From Falsiruegeria mediterranea M17 (GTDB lineage Bacteria > Pseudomonadota > Alphaproteobacteria > Rhodobacterales > Rhodobacteraceae), in NCBI RefSeq assembly GCF_900302455.1, contig NZ_ONZG01000021.1, positions 1 through 44,879 of the forward strand: DNA of 44,879 nucleotides. The letters run 5' to 3'. The translations under genes and the position numbers were made by a program. This document shows positions 36,901 through 43,515 of the stretch, piece by piece (the first letter of the stretch is position 1; each line of letters opens with the position of its first letter). The notes beneath the pieces are model-generated. The model did no database searches and had not been told where the DNA came from. It saw nothing but the letters and a program-made list of their open reading frames with translations.

Positions 36901-38290
36901 GCTGATCTTCCCGCAGGACTACGCCACCAATGGCATGCCGCTGAACGGTACGATCAATGTCACCACAAACGAAGGCGGTGATGAAAGCGGAGCCTTCACC
37001 ATCGATGTAGATGGTGAGTTGGATCTGTCCGTAATGGTCGATGTGCAGCCCAACACTGCCCCACAAACCGGGGTACCCATTGTTGTCGACTTCGGTATCA
37101 TGGCCACCGTCACGGATGTTCAGGCGGTTCCGTCCGAAACGCTCGAAGAGGTGTTGGTAGACTTCACTGATCCCCTGCCCCCGGGCACGACATCCTCGGC
37201 CGGTACGATCAGCGGAGACCGCCTTACCTTGACGCGCGGCTCAACGTCCCCGGCGGACTTCGCAGTGCTTGTGGCCGCCCTGTCGATCACAGTACCGGGC
37301 ACCTATGCTGGCGTGCTTGAGGGTGAGATCACGGTCTCAACCAACCACGGCAGCGGTGTGCCCGAGGCGTTCCAGGTCGCAATCAATGATCAGCCGGACG
37401 TGAGCGGCCCGGTCAACATCAGTTCAACTGACCCGAGTTTCGCAATCTCGTTTACCGACCTTTTGGCCAATTCGACAGATCCGGATCAGCCGCTGACGGT
37501 CGAGAACATTACCTCCAGCGATCCGCTTGTGGGGCTGAATGTCATTGGCTCGACCGTATTTGTGACGGTGCCGGATGCCTATGTCGGAATGCCGACACTG
37601 ACCTATGACGTCGTCGACAGCGGACCTGGACCGGCGCGCTCGACCGCGACCGCAAATCTCGACATAGACACGTTGCAGATGGAACCGAATGGCACCCATA
37701 CAGGACCCGACGGGCTTACCCGTGATTTGATGGACAACGTCACCGGAGCAGTTGGCGGCACTGACATCGCGCGGGGCACCGGTGGCGATGACGCGGTGGT
37801 CCTGGACGTGACCAATCCTTACGTAGAAATCGAAGGGTTCGAAATGCAGGGCGGTTCTGACTTTGTGGACCTGAGCAATTCGACCCGTGATTTCCGGGTC
37901 GATCTTGGCGCCGGTGACGATTGGGGCAGAGGAGGTAATGGCAACGACGTTCTGATTGGCGGCGCCGGGGCGGACACCCTTGAAGGCGGCGGAGGCACCG
38001 ACATCTTTACGATCACGGATCTCGGGTCCGCCGATGTCATCCTGGATTTCGAGGAACCAGTCGGAATTCTGTTCCCGGTTGGTGTCGACCAGATCGATCT
38101 CACCTCTGTTGTTGCGCTGAGCCTGGGTGAAGACCTGGCAGACCACGTGGGCTATGAAAATTCCAACGGCGCATTGACCGTGGACGGATCACTGGCGGCA
38201 ACCGTCAATGCTGACGGCGGTGGCTTTGCTGACGAAGTTGAAGTGATCTTTACCAACGCCAGCGGCGCTCAAGAAACCGCAATCATCTAA
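24938..38290 (+). CDS. Giant RTX adhesin with DGSE-type repeats and type I secretion C-terminus
   Basis: A 4,450-residue secreted or surface adhesin. Residues 1-110 form a beta-rich domain (LPEGAVVEYPALIDGNLILV) with no Sec signal; it may hold the protein in the secretion channel, but no LapG-type di-alanine site is visible. Residues about 170-4270 are tandem domains of about 125-165 residues. Their recurring signature is T-D-x-D-G-S-E, then GLPxGT, then LP-x-D-[FY]-S-T, resembling the T1SS-143 class of repeats. A cadherin-like segment follows. Residues 4322-4359 hold RTX nonapeptides (GGNGNDVLIGGAGADTL) that bind calcium, and the last 90 residues match a type I target domain (VILDFEEP, VDQIDLTSV). 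ATG 24938 is preceded by AGGAT. The convergent tolC/ABC/HlyD operon (38383-43396) is its likely exporter. Role inferred: attachment or biofilm formation. Confidence 0.93.
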   Translation: MATRQDQVTTRSLAQADVRQMLENGAPNVLVVETDFLTSVKLPEGAVVEYPALIDGNLILVQPEGTLIVFPNATETSLLVDTGTAFVPFSRLLNVATPESEWTTLGDVSRVPLHFILSPGTPLQGSADDLKLIVEDPLVGLEVNPLLPPTDYAFGDRFERHYSGDDDNGSSPADLTIVLKGPLITAETDGVTVIRPADQIVIVTNPPDSPASVSEIRIEISGLPANATSSLGNLIAQPDGTNTLAFVGAEAEFQTLTLSFPTDFSTVSRSDIANGPLTGTIEVVASTGATETLDFPIRVTPEGDVEIDDTLPDLVPDETDAPTPVVPSELLLPAVTDADGSEALEALVLTITGLPGGSDLAGLGITLPAGATSRIGDDAATGAATLVITLRAADVGDVLAAYQALSLSLPADFSTANRSDLTGGATALPLSLTVDVQTDEDQNPATDTPTDGTATATRIVEIGATEDITLSAPRLRLASEDDGVPGSSQGVDVDLGIEIAITDQDGSETEDPSDPRFAATVEILFAGLPGAATANGGTLDAGAGRWTGTVAQAEALVLSLPGDYNGAILSTITVTTPEGVESVPQAIVVTPTPDIVIDGAILKAETDAPVEVLLSDFISVLVTDPDETVESLSLNLPGLPPGMGVAGDGGLGTFTDAGDGSFTFDLTLPAGSGVDPAGVRLIFPTDYSTTNPAVMLEAALTVTTSDGTSTGDIPVVITEEGDVLLEDATLTLAETDAPVLFTPAASLVPQVTDADGSESIALVAVVFNALPPGTRVSTDGGVSFAPLTNPALNFIGTLAEYQSLVLSLPTDYSTQNPATTLYAEVAAVSDEGGFGLARLDVVVSYELDVTLAAPGALVAVEDGDGVDGGGVTVDLQITVQATDRDGSEDSTRVEIAFSDLPPGAAVNGGTLDAGTGIWTGTMAQAEALTLHLPGDYSGTISSVITARSPEGTVSTAQVLTVAPAGDIDFHIEELVAAETDARVVVTPSAAWAVSVSDSDPGLPAEGLETVVLSLADLPPNVQVLGVPAGTISYNPAAGGPLTFTGTEAQYLALHLSFPADYSTESPAADGLVLSGTLTATSTEDAGGQSAPVSLRITPEGDVEIDDTLPDLVPDETDAPTPVVPSELLLPAVTDADGSEALEALVLTITGLPGGSDLAGLGITLPAGATSRIGDDAATGAATLVITLRAADVGDVLAAYQALSLSLPADFSTANRSDLTGGATALPLSLTVDVQTDEDQNPATDTPTDGTATATRIVEIGFELDVTLDAPATLTRSEDSSGVGVTLDLGIQVAATDIDGSEDSTTVEIQFTGLPDGSTFSVGQFDPATGIWTGNMVAANALNLTLPEDYSGTIQSQIRALSPEGTVSVDQIIEITPTGDIVLDVEELRAQETDARIVVTPSTVWQVSVDDTDGNMPFEVIETISINLADLPPNVLVLNVPASTYSYDPATGGGLTFTGTEAQYQALQLSFPTDYSTESPAADDLVLDGTLSATSTEDASGISTSISLRITPEGDVEIDDSLPDTVPDETDASTLVTPSDLLLPAASDLDGSEALETLTLVIDGLPAGSDETSLMITVPTGATLNFATDAATGASTLTLTMDAANVGDVAAAYAAFNLTLPVDFSTANRSDLTDGSTTLPLTFTLDVQTDEDQDPATDTPTDGTATATRVVEIGFEEDISLAAPLLITAEEDGGNTGDPDLGVNVDLEIQIDITDQDGSETADPSDPRFAAQVSIEMFGLPAGTGVNGGTLTGTSWVGTVAQANNLVLSLPPNYNGEILNLITVTTPEGAENTVQGVIVSPTPDIIIEGEVTVDETDAVVDVRLSDFIDIIVDPSETILNLTFDLDGLPTGTEVLDGGGNPIGMFTDNGDGTSDFLYIFNGVGSIPTGATIKLPTDYSTTNPMQSLFATISVTTNEGTVSRDVPVTVREEGDLAIGDGSFALAETDAPVQFRPADQITPVATDLDGSESVTRVAVLFNALPTGTRYSTDGGTTFQDALPTLQFVGTLAEYNNLIIELPTDFSTGSPATTLTGSVFAVTDEGGLGRGDLTVTVEAEGDLTLSGPGRLDLVENDAPGDIDEDTTTEAPLDARLVDAISATSPDADGSESIATVDVTVSGLPDGTQYSTDGGTTFMAVPAGTTFVFNGLTDAEYKGLILRLPDDFSTTTDITGSATFTTDEAILAGETDVDGTDGIETRGFVITVSSEQDVVIAAQDITVIEDLGSFIPLNLDAAVTDLDGSESITAITVDFTGLPTGDTVLTGGVIVNGPTDSWTGTLAELQALGVVSFPQHFSGTVGVTVTVQTDEGTTAGTSESFDLNVTPVAEPTLVISVDDSPASVDRIAAGNYLVDEDSSFLMTFDAQTPDRDGSEQLTTIVVDNMPAGWVPNTNGTVDLSLFEQGAAQVASAAVSGTTLTITLNSGVQEFMGALRVTPLADDDRDAATIVGDDLVATVTSVDTAAGLPSDTQTAQDDLDIDVDAIVDPLDFTVANSRTNENTGGSKRVNIELSNIALQDNDGSEVLQSLVLSIAVATESDNFDPSNTNDLLLEVSNKGLASKVQITQAGSTLTSVDYAITPLPTTSAQEFADALDLMRIVVPQHFSGVLTLDGTLAWNETTTGDVEVDTSDNFATTDFQIIQTVRPRAEAELTASVFVRRPAEVADDSQQIVSATIKDGSVSGDEILTLLESTADGSGPGQVDLYVGLDASTPDTDGSEQIETIVITNVPTDWIADHLSGTTVQQSAFFQPDGGLPLAQTTYDLIDSATYNQATGDLTISFVPDVTSFEASLQLRPSLYEDYDVDRQNGDPFSSVGDFFGDDLNIEVSVSDDNTDEVRNAQADATFDVDVDPVNNIAVILTLPQGNEMVIDDAGGVWQIPFQPVIQDTDGSESVTAVVMREVPNGVTVYVQDSSDPTGPKIPALLTDVNVPPGFNSWSLENESWLTAELRGIPTHYAGDYPLKIDVVTTESDGGNTRITTLDEVLRVDPVIDGGDPSESFNGQEDTALATPIDGNIIDNMNNSPGSPEAILGQVVITNVVPDSFGRVPTFFLGPPQADPVIPDRYYNSLPVDANGELRLTPTQAAELWILPGKDSNETIEFDVSVIYYETIDQSQFQLATGTVTVNVTGIADDPILELQNPDPTDDPNSGITDDQIDDAYRPTEIVDGVANADRVYGYAGKDNAAFALDSRIRDIFLRTGPISPDNLFRPADPIEGRMTEITFAGGQFDGSETLYYLITDVDPSVSFLGGTPIDSSGESYVVTADQLATLEFVPTNVTEVTYYDMTIHAIVVEDDQPLNGLIGTPEEVLMLIDSLPGGSVVPMDFTVVVVPATGNGTDPCDPEQELPLPMLELIGSGDEDTVIELTLKITPQPPFYDSIDDLVNLPNGVTGDFGIGIELPPGSSLATDPPGGALFDPVTGFWVIDLSVLGVDPSDPTQTEGKLLFTPPPHESSPTNPFDPADTFGPDDPYDELNSLNYSMILNNFTCGTSDSASSTFSLTINPVVDPPVIRLTGGRSFDEDTVFDLGLSITSPDGGERPGDTVEIDLDTRSGAELLDENGNPLTGTDVGGGFTRFLVDYDDIDTLGLRAAEHYSGQLEIRITATSEDIDGSTASSTLFQTLQVIPVADDPFFNFNNTILDPDTGQPFVDESGRVPIITAIEDIPLNLSQFIEANTPDQDGSETITIVLAGVPDYLNVTGPSNNGFIDNGDGSYTISEAAFPLVSVELVNQHARTPDSLDPTLPSEIPLSLTVNTLELANSDQATGTQNFVLRVRPDADTPTLTASIDPTTGVEDSGDLFTLTLSGETPDPHETMSFEVVVPTGGKIFVDGIEQPVVGGVVTLGGTPSPTVNPSINLGFAPDGVVTFLAPPDFGGMTSLDVTAITTDADGIFTDTERTPTQTLDLDIAVAPDLVFSVLDPDVELDETDAVVTHDPAGDFDIQVTDVDGSEMVDNVTYTITGVPDGMAYQVGSNPIVPVTTADLSFTGSLADFQQLTLIFPQDYATNGMPLNGTINVTTNEGGDESGAFTIDVDGELDLSVMVDVQPNTAPQTGVPIVVDFGIMATVTDVQAVPSETLEEVLVDFTDPLPPGTTSSAGTISGDRLTLTRGSTSPADFAVLVAALSITVPGTYAGVLEGEITVSTNHGSGVPEAFQVAINDQPDVSGPVNISSTDPSFAISFTDLLANSTDPDQPLTVENITSSDPLVGLNVIGSTVFVTVPDAYVGMPTLTYDVVDSGPGPARSTATANLDIDTLQMEPNGTHTGPDGLTRDLMDNVTGAVGGTDIARGTGGDDAVVLDVTNPYVEIEGFEMQGGSDFVDLSNSTRDFRVDLGAGDDWGRGGNGNDVLIGGAGADTLEGGGGTDIFTITDLGSADVILDFEEPVGILFPVGVDQIDLTSVVALSLGEDLADHVGYENSNGALTVDGSLAATVNADGGGFADEVEVIFTNASGAQETAII
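25835..26326 (+). repeat. Copy 1 of a 492-bp apparently identical coding repeat (partner at 28226-28717)
   Basis: Encodes one whole domain of the adhesin, from EGDVEIDDTLPD to ATRIVEIG. I find no difference from the partner 2,391 bp (797 codons) downstream. A diverged third relative lies at about 29466-29957 with different codon choice. Confidence 0.9.
28226..28717 (+). repeat. Copy 2 of the 492-bp coding repeat (partner at 25835-26326)
   Basis: The match to copy 1 ends sharply at 28717. Beyond it the codon use changes from very GC-rich to ordinary, so this copy marks the right border of an apparently imported block. Confidence 0.9.
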
Positions 38291-38293
38291 GTG

Positions 38294-38340
38294 GAAAGGT
38301 GCAGTGCAGTTCCCTGATCGCTGGCGTCAGGCCTTTTGTT
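38294..38340. terminator. Candidate terminator between convergent genes
   Basis: AAAGG ... CCTGA-TCGCTGGCG-TCAGG ... CCTTTTGTTT gives a nested stem followed by a T-rich stretch, just after the adhesin stop and before the end of the convergent HlyD gene. The inner stem is only 5 bp. Confidence 0.35.
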
Positions 38341-38382
38341 TCGCGGCCAAGACTGAGCCTGCTGGTCGAAATTCTGGCTTGC

Positions 38383-39702
38383 TTAGCGCTCCCGCATGGC
38401 TTCAAGCTGGGCTTTCCGGAATGGTTTGAGCAGGTAGTCCAGAACCGTGCGCTCACCGGTCTGGATGTCCAGGGACGCGACCATACCTGGTCGGATCTCA
38501 TGGCTTTCGTCTCCGCGAACCAATAAGTTGCTCTCGGTTTCGACTATGATCGGGAAATAGATCTCGCCCGTGGCCTCGTCCTGCTGGGCATCCGCGCCGA
38601 CCCGCATCACCTGTCCGTCCAGCGCACCGTAGATCGTGAAATCAAAAGATGTGAGCTTCACGCTTGCGGGCAACCCCGGGTAGACAAAGGCCACATCCTC
38701 GGGCCGGATCCGCGCTTCGACCTGTAGGCGATCATCTTGCGGTACGATCTGCAACAGCTCCTCGCCTGGGGCAACAACCGAGCCGATGGTATTGACGTTG
38801 AGCACCGACACGATGCCTGTGACCGGCGCGCGCAGGGCCGCCCGCGAAACCACATCGCTGGCGCTTTTGATACTCTCCTGTATCACGCTGATCTGATTGA
38901 GCGTATCTGACCGTTCAATGCTGATTTCTGCCCGACGTTGTAGTTTCAATTCCTCAAGCCTGGCTTCGGCTTCGCGCAGCGCAGCGCGGGCCTGCTCGCG
39001 GCGGCTCACCAGTGCGTCCTGCTCTTGCCGCCGTGCAGACAGTTCCCGCTCGATCGGAATGATCTGTGCACGAGGGACGACCCCACTTTCTGTCTTGAGC
39101 TCGATCTCTTCCTGCAACAAGCCGATCCCTTCAGCGACACGTGTCAGGTTACCTTCGGTCTCTTCAATCTCACGCTGCCTTTGGTTCAGCTGAGCCTCGA
39201 GAACCGCTCTCTGACCAAAGTAGCTGGCGGTTCGACTGTCAAAGATCGCAGCCTCGCGCAGGGCCTGGGCACTGTCGGGATCGATGTTCGTGCCATCGAA
39301 GCTGAGCGCATCTGCCCCCGCCAGTTCGGCCGCAAGACGCAATCCCCGGATCGACAATGCATCCAGTTGCGCGTTCAGTTCACCCAGCGAAGCCGAAGAT
39401 CCCGTATCATCAATGCGGATGATGATCTGGCCCGCCTCAACCGCGTCCCCCTCGCGCACGAGGATCTCACGAACAATGCCACCTTCAAGGCTTTCCAAAA
39501 CCCGCGCCTTGCCCGAGGGAACAACGCGACCTTGCCCGCGTGCAACTTCTTCGATGCGTGCTTGAGATGCCCAGACCACCGCCGCGGTAACCAGTGCGAT
39601 GACAATGATCAGCAGCAAGGTCAAAAGACGGGACGACCGCCCCATCCTGGCGGCATCCTGCCCTTGGGCAAATTCCCGGATTTTCCAGTCCTGCCCGCTC
39701 AT
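38383..39702 (-). CDS. HlyD-family membrane fusion protein (LapC-like)
   Basis: A 439-residue periplasmic adaptor with one N-terminal membrane helix (about residues 25-46). A lipoyl half-domain follows (ESLEGGIVREILVREGDAV), then a coiled coil rich in Glu/Arg/Ala (about 105-290), the second lipoyl half (LRAPVTGIVSVL) and a C-terminal beta-barrel (VEARIRPEDVAFVYPGLP). It connects the ABC exporter to TolC. Its ATG overlaps the stop of the ABC gene by 4 bp (ATGA). Unlike the adaptor at 10657 it belongs to a complete, conventional system. It ends about 90 bp from the adhesin stop on the opposite strand. Confidence 0.94.
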   Translation of the reverse strand: MSGQDWKIREFAQGQDAARMGRSSRLLTLLLIIVIALVTAAVVWASQARIEEVARGQGRVVPSGKARVLESLEGGIVREILVREGDAVEAGQIIIRIDDTGSSASLGELNAQLDALSIRGLRLAAELAGADALSFDGTNIDPDSAQALREAAIFDSRTASYFGQRAVLEAQLNQRQREIEETEGNLTRVAEGIGLLQEEIELKTESGVVPRAQIIPIERELSARRQEQDALVSRREQARAALREAEARLEELKLQRRAEISIERSDTLNQISVIQESIKSASDVVSRAALRAPVTGIVSVLNVNTIGSVVAPGEELLQIVPQDDRLQVEARIRPEDVAFVYPGLPASVKLTSFDFTIYGALDGQVMRVGADAQQDEATGEIYFPIIVETESNLLVRGDESHEIRPGMVASLDIQTGERTVLDYLLKPFRKAQLEAMRER

Positions 39703-41867
39703 GCCTTTGGCGCCTTGACCGAGGCGAGCACCTGATCCCGCGCCCCATCCATTCGGATCTGTCCGTTTTCAAGAACGATAACCCGATCGACCAAGGCCAA
39801 CAGGCTGGTTCGATGTGTCGACACAACCAGTGTCATGGACCGCTGCTGAAGGATCCGTTTAAGACGCTCGACAAAAAACTGCTCGGTCGCAGTGTCCATC
39901 GACGAGGTCGGCTCATCAAGAATGAGGACCTTTGGTTTCGGCAAGAGAGCCCGCGCAAGTGCAACCATCTGCCTCTGCCCGCCTGACAGGTTGGCCCCAC
40001 GCTCGGCAATCGGCATCGCAAAGCCCATCGGGTTCTTTGCCGCCAGCCCGTCCACCCCGGTCAACCGCGCAACCCTCAGCACATCTTCGACGGTGGCCTG
40101 CGGCATGCCAAAGGCGATGTTTTCAGCCAGCGTGCCGGAAAACAGGACCGCATTCTGGGTCACCAGCTGCACATCACGCCGCAATGTCGCCGGACCAAGT
40201 TGCGTAATGTTTAGACCATCCAGCGTCGCCAGACCGTCCGTCGGGCGGTAGAGACCGCTCATCAGGCGCACGAGGCTGGTCTTGCCCGCACCAACAGGCC
40301 CGATCAGCCCTATGGATTCTAATCCGGCCGTCTCAAAAGACACTTCTTTCAATGCGGGAACCGAGGCACCGGGATATTCAAGCGAGACATCCTTGAAAAC
40401 ATAGGCCCCCTGCTCGATCCGCGCGTTCAGTACGTTCCCGGCTGTCGGCTTTTGCGAGGGGCTTGCCATCAATGCATTGAGGCTGCGCAAGGTTGAAAAG
40501 GCAAAGCTTGCACGAACAAAAAGCGCTGCCAGAGACGCAGTTGGGGCAAGTGCCCGTCCCGAGAGGATCATCGCGGCAATCACGGCCCCCATGGTCAGAC
40601 TGCCCTCGAGCGCCAGATAAACGCCGATGATCACGATACCAATGCTCGACGCCTGCTGCGCCAGACCTGTGATCGTGGTCGAGAATGTGGCGAGTTTCTT
40701 GCTGCGCTCATTAACGCGGGCACTCTCGGCCACGTGCTGTTCCCAGCGGGACTGCATGCGCCCCTGCCCCGCTATCGATTTGAGCGTTTCCAATTCGGTC
40801 AACGCTTCGACAGCGACCGCGTTCTTGATACCCGTCGATTGCCGGGATGCGTTTGTTGCACCGCGCAAGGGAAGCATGATGAATGCTCCCAGCAGCAGCA
40901 CAACCGCCAGCGCGATGGCAGGCGGATAAGCCAGCGGACCACCAAGATACGCAATCACAGCAATGAACAGCACACTGAAACAAAGGTCGGTCAGGGTTGC
41001 CAGTGTTTGGGACGAAAAGAAGTCTCGAACCTGTTCATAGTCTTTGAGCGTATTGATCAGTGCACCTGCCGGCTGCATGGTTTGCTGCAGCTCGAGATCC
41101 GAAAGATGGCGAAAGATCGAGGCCGAAACAGCCTGATCCACGTTTCGACCCACATTGTCGACGACCGCCGCGCGGATCCATTTCAGGATCGCATCAAAAA
41201 CCAGCGCAATACCCACGGCTGCGACCAAAGACCAGAGCGTAGTGATCGCGGCTGTGGGAAAGACCCGATCATAGACATTCATCGTAAAGATCGGAACTGC
41301 CAGTCCAAGCAGATTGACCAGGACCGAAGCAAGCATGACCTGAAAGTACTCGGGCCAATAGCGCGCCGCCACGCTCCAGTACCAGTGTCTGGGTGCTTTG
41401 ACGGTTTCTGAAAGAGCCCCGCTCTGCGCAGTATCGCTCCGCACCAACAACGCGTGCCCGGCATAAGCCTTGATCAGATCTTCACGCGATAATTCAATGG
41501 GTTCATCGGATCGTGTTGGCCAGATGACACGACAAGTATCGGAGCCGCTTTCCAGCAGAACACAGGCTTCGCGATCGCGTAAAAACAGGATGGCAGGCAG
41601 AACGCCTTCGGGCAGCGCGCCCAGCTTGCGCCTGGTCAGATGCGCTCTGAACCCATGCTCTTCAAGCGCTGACACTGCCAGACCTGGTGTAAGCAATCCA
41701 TCAACTGGTAACGGAACACCCGCCAAAATGCCATCGACACCAATATCCTGCCCATTCAAACGGGCGCAGACAGCAACCGCCTGGGCCAACGGATCCGAGG
41801 ACAAGCGCGCAAAATCCCACTCCTTGGCTGCGCGCACACGTGGCTTTGCAGTTCCCTTTTGGGCCAC
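39699..41867 (-). CDS. Type I secretion ABC exporter with C39-like domain (LapB-like)
   Basis: A 722-residue inner-membrane exporter ATPase. It has an N-terminal C39 peptidase-like domain (about 20-150) that lacks the catalytic cysteine, as in exporters that recognise but do not cleave their substrate. The membrane domain is about 165-450 (MNVYDRVFPTAA). The complete ATPase domain has Walker A GPVGAGKTS (K529), signature LSGGQ (627-631), Walker B ILDEP (D651, E652) and an H-loop in VVSTHRTSL. All motifs missing from the pair at 7198-10664 are intact here. The first start in the frame is GTG 41867, without a strong ribosome site; it lies 80 bp after the tolC gene. Inferred to export the RTX adhesin at 24938-38290. 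Confidence 0.95.
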   Translation of the reverse strand: MAQKGTAKPRVRAAKEWDFARLSSDPLAQAVAVCARLNGQDIGVDGILAGVPLPVDGLLTPGLAVSALEEHGFRAHLTRRKLGALPEGVLPAILFLRDREACVLLESGSDTCRVIWPTRSDEPIELSREDLIKAYAGHALLVRSDTAQSGALSETVKAPRHWYWSVAARYWPEYFQVMLASVLVNLLGLAVPIFTMNVYDRVFPTAAITTLWSLVAAVGIALVFDAILKWIRAAVVDNVGRNVDQAVSASIFRHLSDLELQQTMQPAGALINTLKDYEQVRDFFSSQTLATLTDLCFSVLFIAVIAYLGGPLAYPPAIALAVVLLLGAFIMLPLRGATNASRQSTGIKNAVAVEALTELETLKSIAGQGRMQSRWEQHVAESARVNERSKKLATFSTTITGLAQQASSIGIVIIGVYLALEGSLTMGAVIAAMILSGRALAPTASLAALFVRASFAFSTLRSLNALMASPSQKPTAGNVLNARIEQGAYVFKDVSLEYPGASVPALKEVSFETAGLESIGLIGPVGAGKTSLVRLMSGLYRPTDGLATLDGLNITQLGPATLRRDVQLVTQNAVLFSGTLAENIAFGMPQATVEDVLRVARLTGVDGLAAKNPMGFAMPIAERGANLSGGQRQMVALARALLPKPKVLILDEPTSSMDTATEQFFVERLKRILQQRSMTLVVSTHRTSLLALVDRVIVLENGQIRMDGARDQVLASVKAPKA

Positions 41868-41947
41868 GGCTTTGATTTGAACGCGAGGTGTCGTGTCCGT
41901 CTGTTTTTCAGAATCAGATATTGCGTCTCTCCCGCATCGGACCCGGT

Positions 41948-43396
41948 CTACTTATCGACCGTTTTCCGCCAGTTCTTGAAGGAGTTTGCATCAAACTGAC
42001 GTTCGCTGCTGACCTCGCTCAACCCCGGTGCGCCCACCTGATCGCGGGCATAGGGTTGGGAATCCTCGGGCGGTTCCATTCCCAGTGTAGGCAACAGAAC
42101 CCCGATGGACGCCAGCAGGCGGTATTCGACATAGGTCGCAAGGCTTCGTGCATTGATCAGATTGGCCTCGGCCTGAAACAGCGCACTCTGGGTGTTCAAC
42201 ACATCCAGAAGCGACCGGTTGCCGACCAGATATTCTGTCTCATATGCCTCACGCAGGTTGCGCGACAGACGAGCCTGAGCCTGAATGGTCGACAACCGAC
42301 GTTTGGCGGAGCGAAGGGTCGACCAGGACTGGCGCACCTCGCTCTCGACCCTGCGGGTGTGGGACAATAGATGCGACCGGCTTTCATTCACTCGGCGCGC
42401 CTGCTCCTGACGCTCGGCACGTTTGCGGTTGCCCTGAAACTCGTATCGCATGACCACACCAACCCGAAAATCCTCGCGGTCGCCGGTAAACCCGCCAACG
42501 TCTTCGCCTGTTCGCCCCTCTGCTTCGAGGTGCAATGTGGGATACTGGTTCGAATTGGCCCGACGAGACAACGCCTCGGCAGAGCCGACATCCGACTGCA
42601 TGAACTTGATTGTCGGATTGTCCGAACGCGCCCGTCCAATTGCTGTCTCCAGCGAAGGTGGAACAGCGCGAGAGATGACCGGTATCGTCTGAAGCGCTTT
42701 TGCCTCGACCCCAACGGTGGCAAGAAACAAAGTCTTGGCGTCTTCGGAGTTGAGTTGAAACTCTAGAATGATGTCTTCGGCCAGGTAGACGCGCTCTTCG
42801 CCTTGTTGCAGGTCACCGATCCCAACGACCCCACGATCGTACCCGGTCTTCAAACGGCCATAGACATCACGATGATAGGCCAGATTGCTTTGCGCAAGTG
42901 ACAAAAGCGACTGGGTTCGCAATACGTCTGAATACAGACGTACGGCCTCCAACGACAAAACCTCGGAGCGCTCAAGAACCCGAAAGGCAGCACCGTCAAT
43001 CCGGTAGGCCTGACGCTCGATTTCAGACCGCGTCCGAAAGCCGTCAAACAACATCTGAGAAATGCGTGCGGTTGCTTCGTACCCATCAACCGACCCGGCT
43101 GCCGCCCCCAGATCAGGCGAGGCCGTTCCGCGGTTCTCACTGGTTCCGGCCCAGACCTCGAATTCGACGCGCGGTGCATAGAAGTTCCGCGCCTGTTCAA
43201 GCTCAAATTCGATCGCCTGTTTGTTTGCCTCGGCCGCCTTGATATCGGGGTTCGTCTCAAGAACGAACAGGATCGTATCCTTGAGAGACAAAGCGTCGGC
43301 CCTGCTTGCTCCCAAGGTGGCAGCGGCCACAGACAAAGCGCACATCACTGCTTTGAACACACAAAAACCCTTCGGTTGTGAAACTCTGAAACCCAT
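41948..43396 (-). CDS. TolC-family outer-membrane efflux/secretion channel
   Basis: About 480 residues, the normal TolC length. After an N-terminal signal peptide with hydrophobic core near CALSVAAATLGA (cleavage expected after RADA), the mature protein starts LSLKDTILFVLETNPDIKAA, a typical TolC/LapE opening, and shows the two alpha-barrel repeats. These end in features such as YEFQGNRKRAERQEQA and NRSLLDVLNTQSALFQAEANL. The frame is open to 43432. I prefer ATG 43396 because it gives a more usual signal peptide; a GTG at 43360 preceded by AAGGG would also work. First gene of the tolC/ABC/HlyD operon and the only outer-membrane channel in the window, so it may serve both secretion systems. 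Confidence 0.92.
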   Translation of the reverse strand: MGFRVSQPKGFCVFKAVMCALSVAAATLGASRADALSLKDTILFVLETNPDIKAAEANKQAIEFELEQARNFYAPRVEFEVWAGTSENRGTASPDLGAAAGSVDGYEATARISQMLFDGFRTRSEIERQAYRIDGAAFRVLERSEVLSLEAVRLYSDVLRTQSLLSLAQSNLAYHRDVYGRLKTGYDRGVVGIGDLQQGEERVYLAEDIILEFQLNSEDAKTLFLATVGVEAKALQTIPVISRAVPPSLETAIGRARSDNPTIKFMQSDVGSAEALSRRANSNQYPTLHLEAEGRTGEDVGGFTGDREDFRVGVVMRYEFQGNRKRAERQEQARRVNESRSHLLSHTRRVESEVRQSWSTLRSAKRRLSTIQAQARLSRNLREAYETEYLVGNRSLLDVLNTQSALFQAEANLINARSLATYVEYRLLASIGVLLPTLGMEPPEDSQPYARDQVGAPGLSEVSSERQFDANSFKNWRKTVDK

Positions 43397-43515
43397 GGTG
43401 ACAAACCTATACCGAAAATGCCTTAAGGACATAAGTCCAACTTCGATTACTTGAATAAGTCAGACACGTTGTCCACAATACAACAATAGCAAATTTCCCC
43501 GTATGAGGAATTTCG

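Noticed and set aside
24938-43396. LapD/LapG-type c-di-GMP control of adhesin release
   Set aside because: No such genes and no di-alanine cleavage motif were found in the window.
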